Source: Acidimicrobiaceae bacterium (lineage in GTDB: Bacteria; Actinomycetota; Acidimicrobiia; Acidimicrobiales; RAAP-2). From it: DNA of 6,317 nt. Positions 1 through 5,073 of this stretch are shown one piece after another (the first letter of the stretch is position 1; each line of letters starts with the position of its first letter). Under the pieces are notes generated by a model. The model worked only from the letters and a program-made list of their open reading frames with translations, did no database searches and was not told where the DNA came from. The stretch lies in the NCBI GenBank assembly GCA_003152555.1, contig PMAL01000152.1, positions 1 through 6,317 of the forward strand, in the 5' to 3' direction. The position numbers were made by a program, and so were the translations under genes.

Positions 1-93
1 CGTTCACGGTGCCCCTCTCCTACGTGACCACGATCTCAACGCCCAGTCTTCATGAGCGCGTGGGTCAATCAAAGGCGGCCACCCCACCAAGCT

Positions 94-114
94 GGCGGGT
101 GCTAGTACCCCGCC
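94..114. other. GC-rich stem-loop
   Basis: GGCGGG at 94-99 pairs perfectly with CCCGCC at 109-114 around a nine-base loop. It sits upstream of the hairpins at 132-153 and 158-180, making three stem-loops in fewer than 90 bases. No T-run follows. It may be part of a terminator cluster for a gene left of the window or part of an RNA leader; the sequence alone does not decide. Confidence 0.3.
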
Positions 115-157
115 GTTGGACTTGTATCAATGTTGGCCACGCGCCAAGCCAACCGCA

Positions 158-180
158 CCGACAGAAGTCCTCTTCGTCGG
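158..180. terminator. Strong stem-loop, possible terminator
   Basis: CCGAC (158-162) and GAAG (164-167) pair with CTTC (172-175) and GTCGG (176-180). This gives nine base pairs with one bulged A (163) and a four-base TCCT loop. It is the most stable simple hairpin in the first 500 bases. There is no T-tract after it (the next bases are CCCAGATTTG), so it is not a canonical intrinsic terminator, although actinobacterial terminators often lack a U-run. It could end transcription from an upstream gene outside the window, or be part of a structured leader together with the GC-rich hairpin at 94-114. Confidence 0.35.
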
Positions 181-518
181 CCCAGATTTGACGAGTTGAA
201 GGACCAGTGCTTCATGAGGCCAACTCCTCACATAAAACTGGGATCCCCGACAATTTCATCGAGTTGTGTGACGGGGTAAACGTGCCATTTTCCAGAGAAA
301 TAAAGGAGAAACGGCCGTTGTCAAGGATTTTAGGTGCGCCAACCTTGATTCTGTGTAAGGGTTCTCCATGGCAATCTTGGGTTGCCGTTTGAAAGGGGCG
401 GGGGCAGGCGCCGAGTAATTCGCGCCATCTGAAGTTCATTGCGGCACAAGAGGGGTTCCGCGAAAGGTATCCGTCCAAGCACGGCGCCGCTCGCGGTTCG
501 CACGGAGAACTTCTCGTC

Positions 519-529
519 AAGGGGGGAGG
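519..529 (+). promoter_or_regulatory. Purine-rich Shine-Dalgarno that decides the ATG at 533
   Basis: The run AAGGGGGGAGG at 519-529 is the best ribosome binding site in the first 1700 bases and lies just upstream of ATG 533-535, with three bases between GGAGG and the ATG. That ATG is not in the frame of the CHAP hydrolase. In the hydrolase frame the corresponding codon is GTC, and there is no start codon nearby. The site therefore drives either a short leader ORF or the original N-terminus of a gene that now carries a frame disruption. Confidence 0.6.
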
Positions 530-532
530 AAA

Positions 533-640
533 ATGTCAAGAGCACCGCAGTCACCGCTCGTGAGCACGAAGTCACGCATCTATACGCGGACCACCGAAAT
601 CGTGCGAGGACGCTCTCTCGGGTTCAGAGAATCTTGTTAG
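533..640 (+). CDS. Short 35-codon ORF overlapping the hydrolase start (leader peptide or frameshifted N-terminus)
   Basis: ATG 533 follows a strong Shine-Dalgarno sequence and encodes 35 residues ending at TAG 638-640. The peptide is basic and polar, beginning MSRAPQSPLVSTKSR and ending GFRESC. Its stop codon lies four bases after the first base of a TTG codon (634-636) in the hydrolase frame, so the two frames overlap as TTGTTAG, an arrangement suited to stop-restart coupling. One reading is a translated leader peptide that couples to the hydrolase. The other is that this is the true N-terminal cytoplasmic segment of the hydrolase, and that a single-base change between about 600 and 640, natural or from sequencing, separated the frames. 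A basic n-region followed directly by the FRRLG and hydrophobic segment would make a normal long signal peptide. I cannot tell these apart from one sequence. Confidence 0.35.
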   Translation: MSRAPQSPLVSTKSRIYTRTTEIVRGRSLGFRESC

Positions 641-1755
641 GGTTCCGGCGTCTCGGTGTCGCGCTCGGACTTTTGTTGTTGCTCACGCCCTTATGGGTCA
701 CGGCGTCCCAAGTTCCCGCCGCGGCCTCCGGTACGTCGTCGACACTCTGTAGCGGCTACACGGCCTGTAACCTCGGCACCTTCACGACGCACGGCTACGA
801 GAGTCACATCGGATCGTCCTACTGGACGATGTATCCCGGCAATAACTGCACGAATTATGTCGCCTACGTTGAATCCACGGCCTACGGGGTGAGCACGCCC
901 ACATTCAATCTAGGCGACGGAGGCCTCTGGGCCGCCGCCGCCGCTCAAAATGGCGTGCTCGTCAACCACACGCCCAGCGTTGGTTCGGTCGCGGTGTGGA
1001 GTGGCGCCAGTTCGGGAATTCCCAGCGAAGGCCACGTGGCCGTGGTCGAGGCCGTGGGACCCGACAACAGCTACATCGTGATCTCGCAACAGCACATGCT
1101 GGCCGAACCCGACGGATACGACTGGACGATGATCAACGCGAGTCCCACGCTCAACCAGTGGGAGCAGTGGCCCAACAGCTTCATTCATTTTTCAACGGGA
1201 CCAGTCGCGGAACCAACCGCGGAACCAACGGCGGGAGCCACGGTCGGTCCGACGGCGCTCGCGAATGTTGCACTCGCGAGCGCCAACGTCATCGTCCGCG
1301 TGGAACCACTCGCGTTTGCTAACGACAACTTTGTCTTCACCAGTCGACCCGACCGCGTGGTGACCCCAGGCGTACTCATTAATCTAACTGCCGGTGGTGC
1401 CACGGGTACCTACCAAATTGGTTTTCAGAAAAGTTCGTTGAACACCCAATACGTCATGAACGTGAGCGTGAAGGGTTCAAACGTGCGAGTAGTGCACCAG
1501 GGCGGCCCCTATACCAATGACGCGCCAACGATAAAGATTACGAGTGCCGGAAACCTGCAGATACCGTCCGTCATCACCGTGACCTTAAGGCGAGGCAGTA
1601 CAGCACCCACCACTTCGACGACGACGACCACGCTGGCCGGCGCGACAACGACGTTGTCGAACACGTCGAACACGTCGAGCACATTGGACCCGTCGACTGA
1701 ACACCAATTATCGCAAACAGTGAATGCGAACCTTGTGGTGCGACTTCACAACTAG
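634..1755 (+). CDS. Secreted CHAP-domain cell-wall hydrolase with Thr-rich C-terminal region
   Basis: This is a probable exported peptidoglycan amidase/endopeptidase of the CHAP (NlpC/P60-like cysteine peptidase) family. From TTG 634 it has 373 residues. An FRRLG n-region, a Leu-rich core and an AAA-S type cleavage site near residue 32 form a clean Sec signal, which is why I prefer this start. The same frame extends upstream to TTG 439, but that adds 65 residues before the signal and has a poor binding site. The catalytic domain spans residues about 29-178. It has a paired-Cys motif (CSGYTAC), YWxMYPGNNCTNYVAY with the nucleophile Cys72, and GHVAVVEAV with His134. The usual acidic third residue in the following strand appears as Gln (VISQQHM). 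An Ala/Pro/Thr linker follows, then a β-rich domain of about 110 residues that I do not recognise, a Thr-run linker and a short Asn/Ser-rich tail. The neighbouring glycosylase gene converges on it. See the overlapping 533-640 ORF for the start problem. Confidence 0.8.
   Translation: MLGFRRLGVALGLLLLLTPLWVTASQVPAAASGTSSTLCSGYTACNLGTFTTHGYESHIGSSYWTMYPGNNCTNYVAYVESTAYGVSTPTFNLGDGGLWAAAAAQNGVLVNHTPSVGSVAVWSGASSGIPSEGHVAVVEAVGPDNSYIVISQQHMLAEPDGYDWTMINASPTLNQWEQWPNSFIHFSTGPVAEPTAEPTAGATVGPTALANVALASANVIVRVEPLAFANDNFVFTSRPDRVVTPGVLINLTAGGATGTYQIGFQKSSLNTQYVMNVSVKGSNVRVVHQGGPYTNDAPTIKITSAGNLQIPSVITVTLRRGSTAPTTSTTTTTLAGATTTLSNTSNTSSTLDPSTEHQLSQTVNANLVVRLHN
1207..1254 (+). repeat. Degenerate 12-base tandem repeats encoding a Pro/Thr linker
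   Basis: Four 12-base units lie in register: 1207-1218 and 1219-1230 differ only in the last base, while 1231-1242 and 1243-1254 are more diverged. They encode the AEPTAEPTAGATVGPTA linker that separates the CHAP domain from the following β-rich region. The pattern fits a linker that lengthens and shortens by replication slippage. Confidence 0.65.
1657..1683 (+). repeat. 9-base tandem repeats in Thr/Ser-rich tail
   Basis: TCGAACACG occurs at 1657-1665 and 1666-1674, and a diverged copy TCGAGCACA at 1675-1683, encoding SNTSNTSST-type residues. Just upstream is a run of ACN codons (poly-Thr). Low-complexity Thr-rich stretches of this kind are common in exported proteins of the Acidimicrobiia and probably span or sit near the cell wall. 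Confidence 0.6.
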
Positions 1756-1760
1756 AAAAT

Positions 1761-1782
1761 GCGCCGCGCCAAGGAGCAGCGC
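1761..1782. terminator. Possible terminator hairpin between convergent genes
   Basis: GCGCCGC (1761-1767) pairs with GCAGCGC (1776-1782) at six of seven positions, with one C-A mismatch and an eight-base loop. It begins five bases after the hydrolase stop codon. No T-tract follows. Its position between the ends of two convergent genes (1755 and 1805) makes a termination role plausible for the hydrolase transcript. Confidence 0.35.
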
Positions 1783-1804
1783 TGACATTGTCTCGAAAGA
1801 GTAA

Positions 1805-2425
1805 TTACGCCGATGTGACGTTTTGAATTCGACTACCCGATACTGCGCGATGACCGATCAAGAAATATCTCGAAACGCGTTCAACACCTTTTGAAATGCC
1901 TAGGCGCGGGGTTCGTCCAATTCGGTCCCTGGCGACGTCCTGTAAACCACCGCAAAACGCAATTCGCCCCTGCGATGATTGACAACAGTCAAGATGGTTA
2001 TCGGCATCGGTGATGCCGAGCCCGCGCGAGAGGTTGCCAGGTCCGCGCAATACGACAGCATCCGATTCGGGACCGGCCAATTCCTCTGAACGGTCCACAA
2101 TCTCGGCGCCACGCAGTAATACGGCACCGGCTAAACCCACCATTCCCGTGACCACGTTCACGCACCAGTGGATCCCGTAACTGCGGTACACGTACAGGAC
2201 CCCGGCCGGCCCGAACATCACCTCAGAGCGTGGCGTGGGCCCACGAAACGAGTGCGACGCGGGATCGTCACTGCCCCCGTAGGCCTCGGTCTCGACTATG
2301 AGCGCGTACGTCGTGTGACTCCCGCGTCGTACGACCAAGTGTGAACCAATGAGGTCGAAAGCTACGACGTCCGGAGATCGCTCAAAAAAATGTCTCGGGT
2401 AGGGGTCGCATTCCATTGACAACAT
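1805..2425 (-). CDS. 3-methyladenine DNA glycosylase, Aag/MPG family
   Basis: This is a base-excision-repair enzyme of the alkyladenine glycosylase family, which removes alkylated and deaminated purines by flipping the base and hydrolysing the N-glycosidic bond. It has 206 residues, within the usual bacterial range. VETEAYGGSDDPASHSF (residues 44-60) carries the general-base Glu47, the stacking Tyr49 and the conserved His58, spaced exactly as the human residues Glu125, Tyr127 and His136. Other family blocks follow: TPRSEVMFGPAGVLYVYRSYG (64-84, split here as TPRSEVMF and GVLYVYRSYG), WCVNVV with Asn90, AGAVLLRGAE, and a C-terminal RTPRLGISKG. The start is ATG 2425; a second in-frame ATG lies three codons in (2416) and neither has a strong ribosome binding site. 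It is a cytoplasmic housekeeping gene, transcribed divergently from the Tat operon, with no clear functional tie to its neighbours. Confidence 0.95.
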   Translation of the reverse strand: MLSMECDPYPRHFFERSPDVVAFDLIGSHLVVRRGSHTTYALIVETEAYGGSDDPASHSFRGPTPRSEVMFGPAGVLYVYRSYGIHWCVNVVTGMVGLAGAVLLRGAEIVDRSEELAGPESDAVVLRGPGNLSRGLGITDADNHLDCCQSSQGRIAFCGGLQDVARDRIGRTPRLGISKGVERVSRYFLIGHRAVSGSRIQNVTSA

Positions 2426-2615
2426 CGTAAGTGTCGGCTTAATTGCGACAGCCGAGCCCGCGGGTCACCGGGTCGATTCCCCTCCGCACGCAACGAGGTA
2501 ACAAGATTGGACTGGTTCTCCAAAATAGGAACCATCCTTAAAATAATTTCTCCCATTTCGTCATCCGACCCCTGCGTGGCTCCGAATAGTAAAGGAACCC
2601 ACCCAAGGAGGATGT
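2426..2615. other. Divergent intergenic region with two inverted repeats
   Basis: This 190-base spacer separates the divergent glycosylase gene and the Tat operon, so it should carry both promoters. TCGGCT (2434-2439) and AGCCGA (2450-2455) form a 6-bp inverted repeat just upstream of the glycosylase start. TGGTTC (2513-2518) and GAACCA (2529-2534) form another 6-bp inverted repeat around an A-rich centre, which could be an operator or a leader hairpin. An AT-rich patch with TAAAAT at 2539-2544 is a possible -10 element for the operon, but no good -35 lies 16-18 bases upstream. I would not call a specific promoter. Confidence 0.35.
2605..2611 (+). promoter_or_regulatory. Shine-Dalgarno AAGGAGG for the operon's first gene
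   Basis: A perfect AAGGAGG lies four bases upstream of ATG 2616. It fixes the start of the 97-aa Tat-signal protein and places the SRRMFFK motif at residues 5-11, the normal distance from a Tat-substrate N-terminus. Confidence 0.8.
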
Positions 2616-2909
2616 ATGGAACCGGTAAGCAGGAGAATGTTTTTCAAGCAAGCGGGAGCCGCAGCCGCGGTGGCCGCGGTAGCGAGCAGTGTCGCGGTCG
2701 GACCGATGGGTCTGGCGAGCGCCGTTGCCGGAGCTGCCAACCCCAAGGAATCGGACTTGACACCCCAGGAAGACCTTCGTAAGGGCGAAGACCTCGTGGC
2801 CCACGTCAAAAACGCCCGCACCGGTGAGATCAGTCTCTTCATCGGTACCAAAGAAGTGACCATTCACGACCGCAAGGTCGCCGCCCGTCTCGTTCGCGCG
2901 ACCCGTTAA
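2616..2909 (+). CDS. Small twin-arginine-signal protein (uncharacterised), first gene of the Tat/DUF4331 operon
   Basis: This 97-residue protein carries a clear Tat signal: SRRMFFK at residues 5-11, an Ala/Val-rich weakly hydrophobic core (about 13-35) and AxA-type cleavage options between about 35 and 41. The mature part would have only about 56-62 residues, is charged and has no Cys. Its visible features are HVKNARTGEISLFIG (63-77) and a basic C-terminus KVAARLVRATR. It resembles small uncharacterised Tat-signal proteins of actinobacteria; I know no biochemical role. The next gene begins 12 bases after its stop, with its own Shine-Dalgarno, so co-transcription is very likely. Its length and position suggest a Tat escort or small subunit for the signal-less DUF4331 protein rather than an enzyme, but that is inference. 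Confidence 0.88.
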   Translation: MEPVSRRMFFKQAGAAAAVAAVASSVAVGPMGLASAVAGAANPKESDLTPQEDLRKGEDLVAHVKNARTGEISLFIGTKEVTIHDRKVAARLVRATR

Positions 2910-2915
2910 GAGGAG
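2910..2915 (+). promoter_or_regulatory. Shine-Dalgarno GAGGAG for the DUF4331 gene
   Basis: GAGGAG begins directly after the TAA of the Tat-signal gene (2907-2909), six bases before ATG 2922. It confirms the short MSSHREAP N-terminus and therefore the absence of a signal peptide on the DUF4331 protein. Confidence 0.7.
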
Positions 2916-2921
2916 ATATCA

Positions 2922-4301
2922 ATGTCATCACACCGCGAAGCACCAGAAATTGCCAAGGACCCGGTCGCTGACAGCACCGACCTGTACGCCTTCGTCAGTC
3001 CCGATGCCGCCGGCACCGTGACCATGATCGCCAACTACATTCCGTTAGAAGGCCCCGCCGCCGGTCCAAACTTCTACGAGTTTGGCGACGACGTCCTCTA
3101 CGAGATCCATATTGACAACAACGGCGACGGTCACGCCGAGGTCAGTTACCAGTTCAACTTCCACAGCGAGAATGCGGTTCCCACCACGTTCCTCTACAAC
3201 GTGGGGCCCATCGCGTCACTCAACTCGATGTACTGGAACCGCCGTCAGTTCTACTCGGTCACACGCGTCTCAGGCAACGGTCGTGCGCAAGTTCTGGCGG
3301 AGAACCTGCCCTGTCCCCCGTGCAACATCGGACCGCTCTCGACGCCGGACTATCCGTCGCTGGCGAGCGCCGCGGTCCACCAGATTGGCGGCGGGCGCAC
3401 GGTCTTCGCCGGTCAGCGCGCCGAGGCGTTCTTCGTCGACCTGGGAGCCATCTTCGACCTCGGCGATCTACGGCCCATTGCCAGCCTTCACGCTACCTTT
3501 GGTCTGCCGCAATTGCAGAACGCGCCGGGCGTGAACTCGACCGCCAATGTCAACGTGCACAGCATCGCCATCCAGGTGCCGATCGGCGACATCGCCAACG
3601 GTGGCACCGCGCCCACCAACAGTGCCGCAACGAAGTCGTCCGTTGGTATCTGGACCACGGCCAGTCGTCGCAAGGCGAAAATCATCGACTCCGAGGGCGG
3701 CACGGGTATCGAGACCGGGCCCTACGTCCAGGTATCACGACTCGGTAACCCGCTCTTTAACGAAGTGCTGGTGCCGCTCGCGGCCAAGGACAAGTGGAAC
3801 GCGCAGCCGCCATCGGGCGACAAGAACTACGCGAGCGGTGTGTCCAACCCCGAGTTGGCGGGCCTGCTCAACGTGCTCTACCCAGGTGCCTTTACCAACC
3901 TGGCGGCGTACAAGAAGCCCCGGGCTGACCTCGAAGCCATTCTGCTCACCGGCATTCCGGCGGGCGTCGTGGCGCCGAGTTATTCGACCTTTACCGGCAG
4001 TACACAGGCCGACATGCTGCGCCTCAACCTGGCGATCCCGGCGGCCAAGACACCGAGTCCCATGGGCGTACTCGGAGGCGACGTGGCGGGCTACCCGAAC
4101 GGTCGACGCGTTACCGACGACGTCGTCACTATCGAGCTCCAGGCCATCGCCGGCGCGACCATCACCCTGGTCGATAAGACCTACACACCCGACGCAGCGA
4201 TTGCGGACGTCAGCGATGGCGTCACCGGCGCCGGGTTGGGTTTGCTCACGAGTTTCCCGTACCTGGGCACGCCCTACAGCGGCTGCAACGTACCGGCGTA
4301 A
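2922..4301 (+). CDS. DUF4331 family protein without an export signal
   Basis: This is a 459-residue member of the DUF4331 family, whose biochemical function is not established to my knowledge. Family hallmarks are the N-terminal SSHREAPEIAKDPVADSTD (2-20), a LYAFVSPD strand, GPNFYEFGDDVLYEIHIDNN (48-67) leading into a DNNGDG loop (65-70) that resembles a calcium-binding loop, and the late block GYPNGRRVTDDVVTIELQ (390-407). It ends in TPYSGCNVPA. A CPPC pair at 131-134 could be a disulfide or metal site; the only other Cys is 455. The N-terminus has no Tat or Sec signal, and the start is fixed by a good ribosome binding site. It is flanked by a Tat substrate upstream and, two genes downstream, a TatA gene, so it may leave the cell as a passenger. 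The alternative is a cytoplasmic protein merely encoded beside exported ones. Confidence 0.93.
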   Translation: MSSHREAPEIAKDPVADSTDLYAFVSPDAAGTVTMIANYIPLEGPAAGPNFYEFGDDVLYEIHIDNNGDGHAEVSYQFNFHSENAVPTTFLYNVGPIASLNSMYWNRRQFYSVTRVSGNGRAQVLAENLPCPPCNIGPLSTPDYPSLASAAVHQIGGGRTVFAGQRAEAFFVDLGAIFDLGDLRPIASLHATFGLPQLQNAPGVNSTANVNVHSIAIQVPIGDIANGGTAPTNSAATKSSVGIWTTASRRKAKIIDSEGGTGIETGPYVQVSRLGNPLFNEVLVPLAAKDKWNAQPPSGDKNYASGVSNPELAGLLNVLYPGAFTNLAAYKKPRADLEAILLTGIPAGVVAPSYSTFTGSTQADMLRLNLAIPAAKTPSPMGVLGGDVAGYPNGRRVTDDVVTIELQAIAGATITLVDKTYTPDAAIADVSDGVTGAGLGLLTSFPYLGTPYSGCNVPA

Positions 4302-4304
4302 CGA

Positions 4305-4688
4305 GTGACCACGATGGAAGAGATTCAGCTCCCCCCGAGTTGGGATGGCAGCGTGGTCCTCGATATTGGGGGCGATGTCGGAGCGCTCATGCTCCGCACC
4401 CCCCCATCTTTGAACGCACGTGAGATTGACCTCACGCCGGACGACCAGTCACGGCCCCACACGCACAGTGCCGTGCGCGAGCGCCAACTCACCAATGCCG
4501 TCTCTTACGCCGCGGTCTATCCCAATTTGAAGGCCGGTCTCTACACCGTTGAGGGGTCCGGTCAACGAATCGTGATCGTCGGCGGTCGAGTGACAGAAGT
4601 TGACTACGATATGTCGTTGTCGCAGCTGCCAACCGCGCACGTTCACGGCGAACGCACGCACACTCACACGCACTTTTATAAGTCATAA
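4305..4688 (+). CDS. Uncharacterised 127-aa β-rich protein with His-rich C-terminus
   Basis: GTG 4305 starts three bases after the DUF4331 stop codon (4299-4301). There is no clear Shine-Dalgarno, so translation probably depends on coupling; ATG 4314 is an alternative start. The protein has 127 residues and no signal peptide or membrane segment. The blocks VVLDIGGDVGALMLRTP (17-33), AREIDLTP (38-45), HTHSAVRER (52-60) and LKAGLYTVEG (75-84) suggest a small β-sandwich. They resemble an uncharacterised actinobacterial family I have seen, sometimes under unsupported functional names. The last 16 residues hold five His (HVHGERTHTHTHF), and His52/His54 add two more, pointing to possible Ni, Zn or Cu binding. 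Its place between DUF4331 and TatA links it to the same module, but I cannot assign an activity. Confidence 0.85.
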   Translation: MTTMEEIQLPPSWDGSVVLDIGGDVGALMLRTPPSLNAREIDLTPDDQSRPHTHSAVRERQLTNAVSYAAVYPNLKAGLYTVEGSGQRIVIVGGRVTEVDYDMSLSQLPTAHVHGERTHTHTHFYKS

Positions 4689-4692
4689 GGAG
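4687..4692 (+). promoter_or_regulatory. Shine-Dalgarno AAGGAG for tatA, overlapping the upstream stop
   Basis: AAGGAG shares two bases with the TAA (4686-4688) of the His-rich protein gene and lies six bases before ATG 4699. It selects the 72-residue TatA start over the ATG at 4600 in the same frame, which would sit deep inside the upstream gene. Confidence 0.8.
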
Positions 4693-4698
4693 AACACA

Positions 4699-4917
4699 AT
4701 GTTATTAGGCGAAATTTTTGGTCCAGATCTGCTGATCGTGGTCCTGCTGGTCGCGGTTCTCATCTTTGGCGGAGCGGCCATTCCAAAGTTTGCGCGCAGC
4801 TTGGGTCAAGCAAAGAACGAATTTGAAAAGGGCATGAGCACAGTCAAGGATGCCAGCGAGACGATTACCAACGCCGCGACCATTAGCGAGTTGAACGTCC
4901 CGCGCACCAACAAGTAG
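4699..4917 (+). CDS. tatA: TatA-type twin-arginine translocase subunit
   Basis: This is a 72-residue TatA/Hcf106-family protein, the pore-forming subunit of the twin-arginine translocase that moves folded proteins across the cytoplasmic membrane. A short N-terminal segment leads into a hydrophobic helix (about 10-23, LLIVVLLVAVLIFG). Next come the hinge FGG (23-25) and an amphipathic helix (IPKFARSLGQAKNEFEKG, 28-45) with the conserved Phe42-type position, then a short polar tail. The polar residue near the start of the helix is Asp10, and there is no extended TatB-like tail, so TatA is the better call. At 72 residues it is a little shorter than E. coli TatA (89). It closes an operon that begins with a Tat substrate, and no tatC or tatB is in view, so it would have to use a TatC encoded elsewhere. 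Confidence 0.93.
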   Translation: MLLGEIFGPDLLIVVLLVAVLIFGGAAIPKFARSLGQAKNEFEKGMSTVKDASETITNAATISELNVPRTNK

Positions 4918-5073
4918 TTGGTCGCTGTTCCTCGTGTGCCGCCGCCAGGTGTCGAACGGGGACCCACAGTTCAAGAAGTCTGGTCGTGCTGGCGTGGCTC
5001 AGAAAATCGGTCACGATGACCTGACTGGACTAATTGCGTCTTGTCTTTCACGCAAGGTGAACCGTGCCGCGAA
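4918..5073. other. Convergent intergenic region with nested inverted repeats
   Basis: No gene is seen between the ends of the tatA operon and the cytochrome b gene. GGTCA (5009-5013) and TGACC (5017-5021) form a tight 5-bp hairpin. TTGCGT (5034-5039) and ACGCAA (5050-5055) form a perfect 6-bp stem. GACTAATT (5028-5035) is the exact reverse complement of AATTAGTC (5072-5079), and the second arm overlaps the TAA stop of the cytochrome gene. The region probably ends transcription from both sides, although no T-tract is present. Confidence 0.4.

Larger units (their letters stand above)
1..532. other. Long leader/intergenic region with several stem-loops and no convincing gene
   Basis: No recognisable protein is encoded here. 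The third + frame is open from the left edge to a TGA at 189-191, and the second + frame is open to a TGA at 53-55. Either could be the C-terminal tail of an upstream gene, but neither peptide resembles a family I know. The stretch holds a series of inverted repeats: 94-99/109-114, 133-137/143-147 (alternative 132-137/148-153), 158-180, 247-251/274-278 with an inner ACAA/TTGT, 321-326/343-348, 370-374/382-386 and 407-411/422-426. The group at 94-180 could end transcription from the left. Those at 247-426 lie in what would be the untranslated leader of the cell-wall hydrolase. No consensus sigma-70 promoter stands out: a TTGACG at 188-193 lacks a good -10 partner. I did not recognise a known riboswitch. 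Confidence 0.5.

Noticed and set aside
1..191. A partial upstream CDS in the third + frame
   Set aside because: The frame is open from the edge, but its translation resembles no family I know, and the stretch is full of inverted repeats, so it is described as part of the leader/intergenic region instead.
240..530. A ydaO-type c-di-AMP riboswitch upstream of the CHAP hydrolase
   Set aside because: Biologically expected, and fragments such as GGGGTAAACG and ATCCGTCCAAGC look faintly similar, but the conserved core motifs are not present in the right order. A covariance-model search would decide.
439..633. Extension of the CHAP hydrolase to TTG 439
   Set aside because: It would place 65 polar residues before the signal peptide, has no good ribosome binding site, and overlaps the stronger start at 533 in another frame. 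It cannot be fully excluded.
2468..2490. A tRNA-like 3' end (T-arm-like GGGTCGATTCCCC followed by CTCCGCACGCA)
   Set aside because: The T-loop is one base short, no matching acceptor strand, D-arm or anticodon arm is found upstream, and the upstream sequence is the glycosylase gene. It is probably chance similarity.
3547..4308. A 253-codon open frame overlapping the DUF4331 gene
   Set aside because: Its translation is extremely Arg/Ser/Pro/Thr-rich with no family resemblance, as expected for a shifted frame of a GC-rich gene; the DUF4331 frame is clearly the coding one.
4600..4698. An N-terminal extension of TatA from ATG 4600
   Set aside because: It lies inside the His-rich protein gene and adds a polar, Arg/Thr-rich stretch before the TatA helix; the AAGGAG at 4687-4692 clearly selects ATG 4699.
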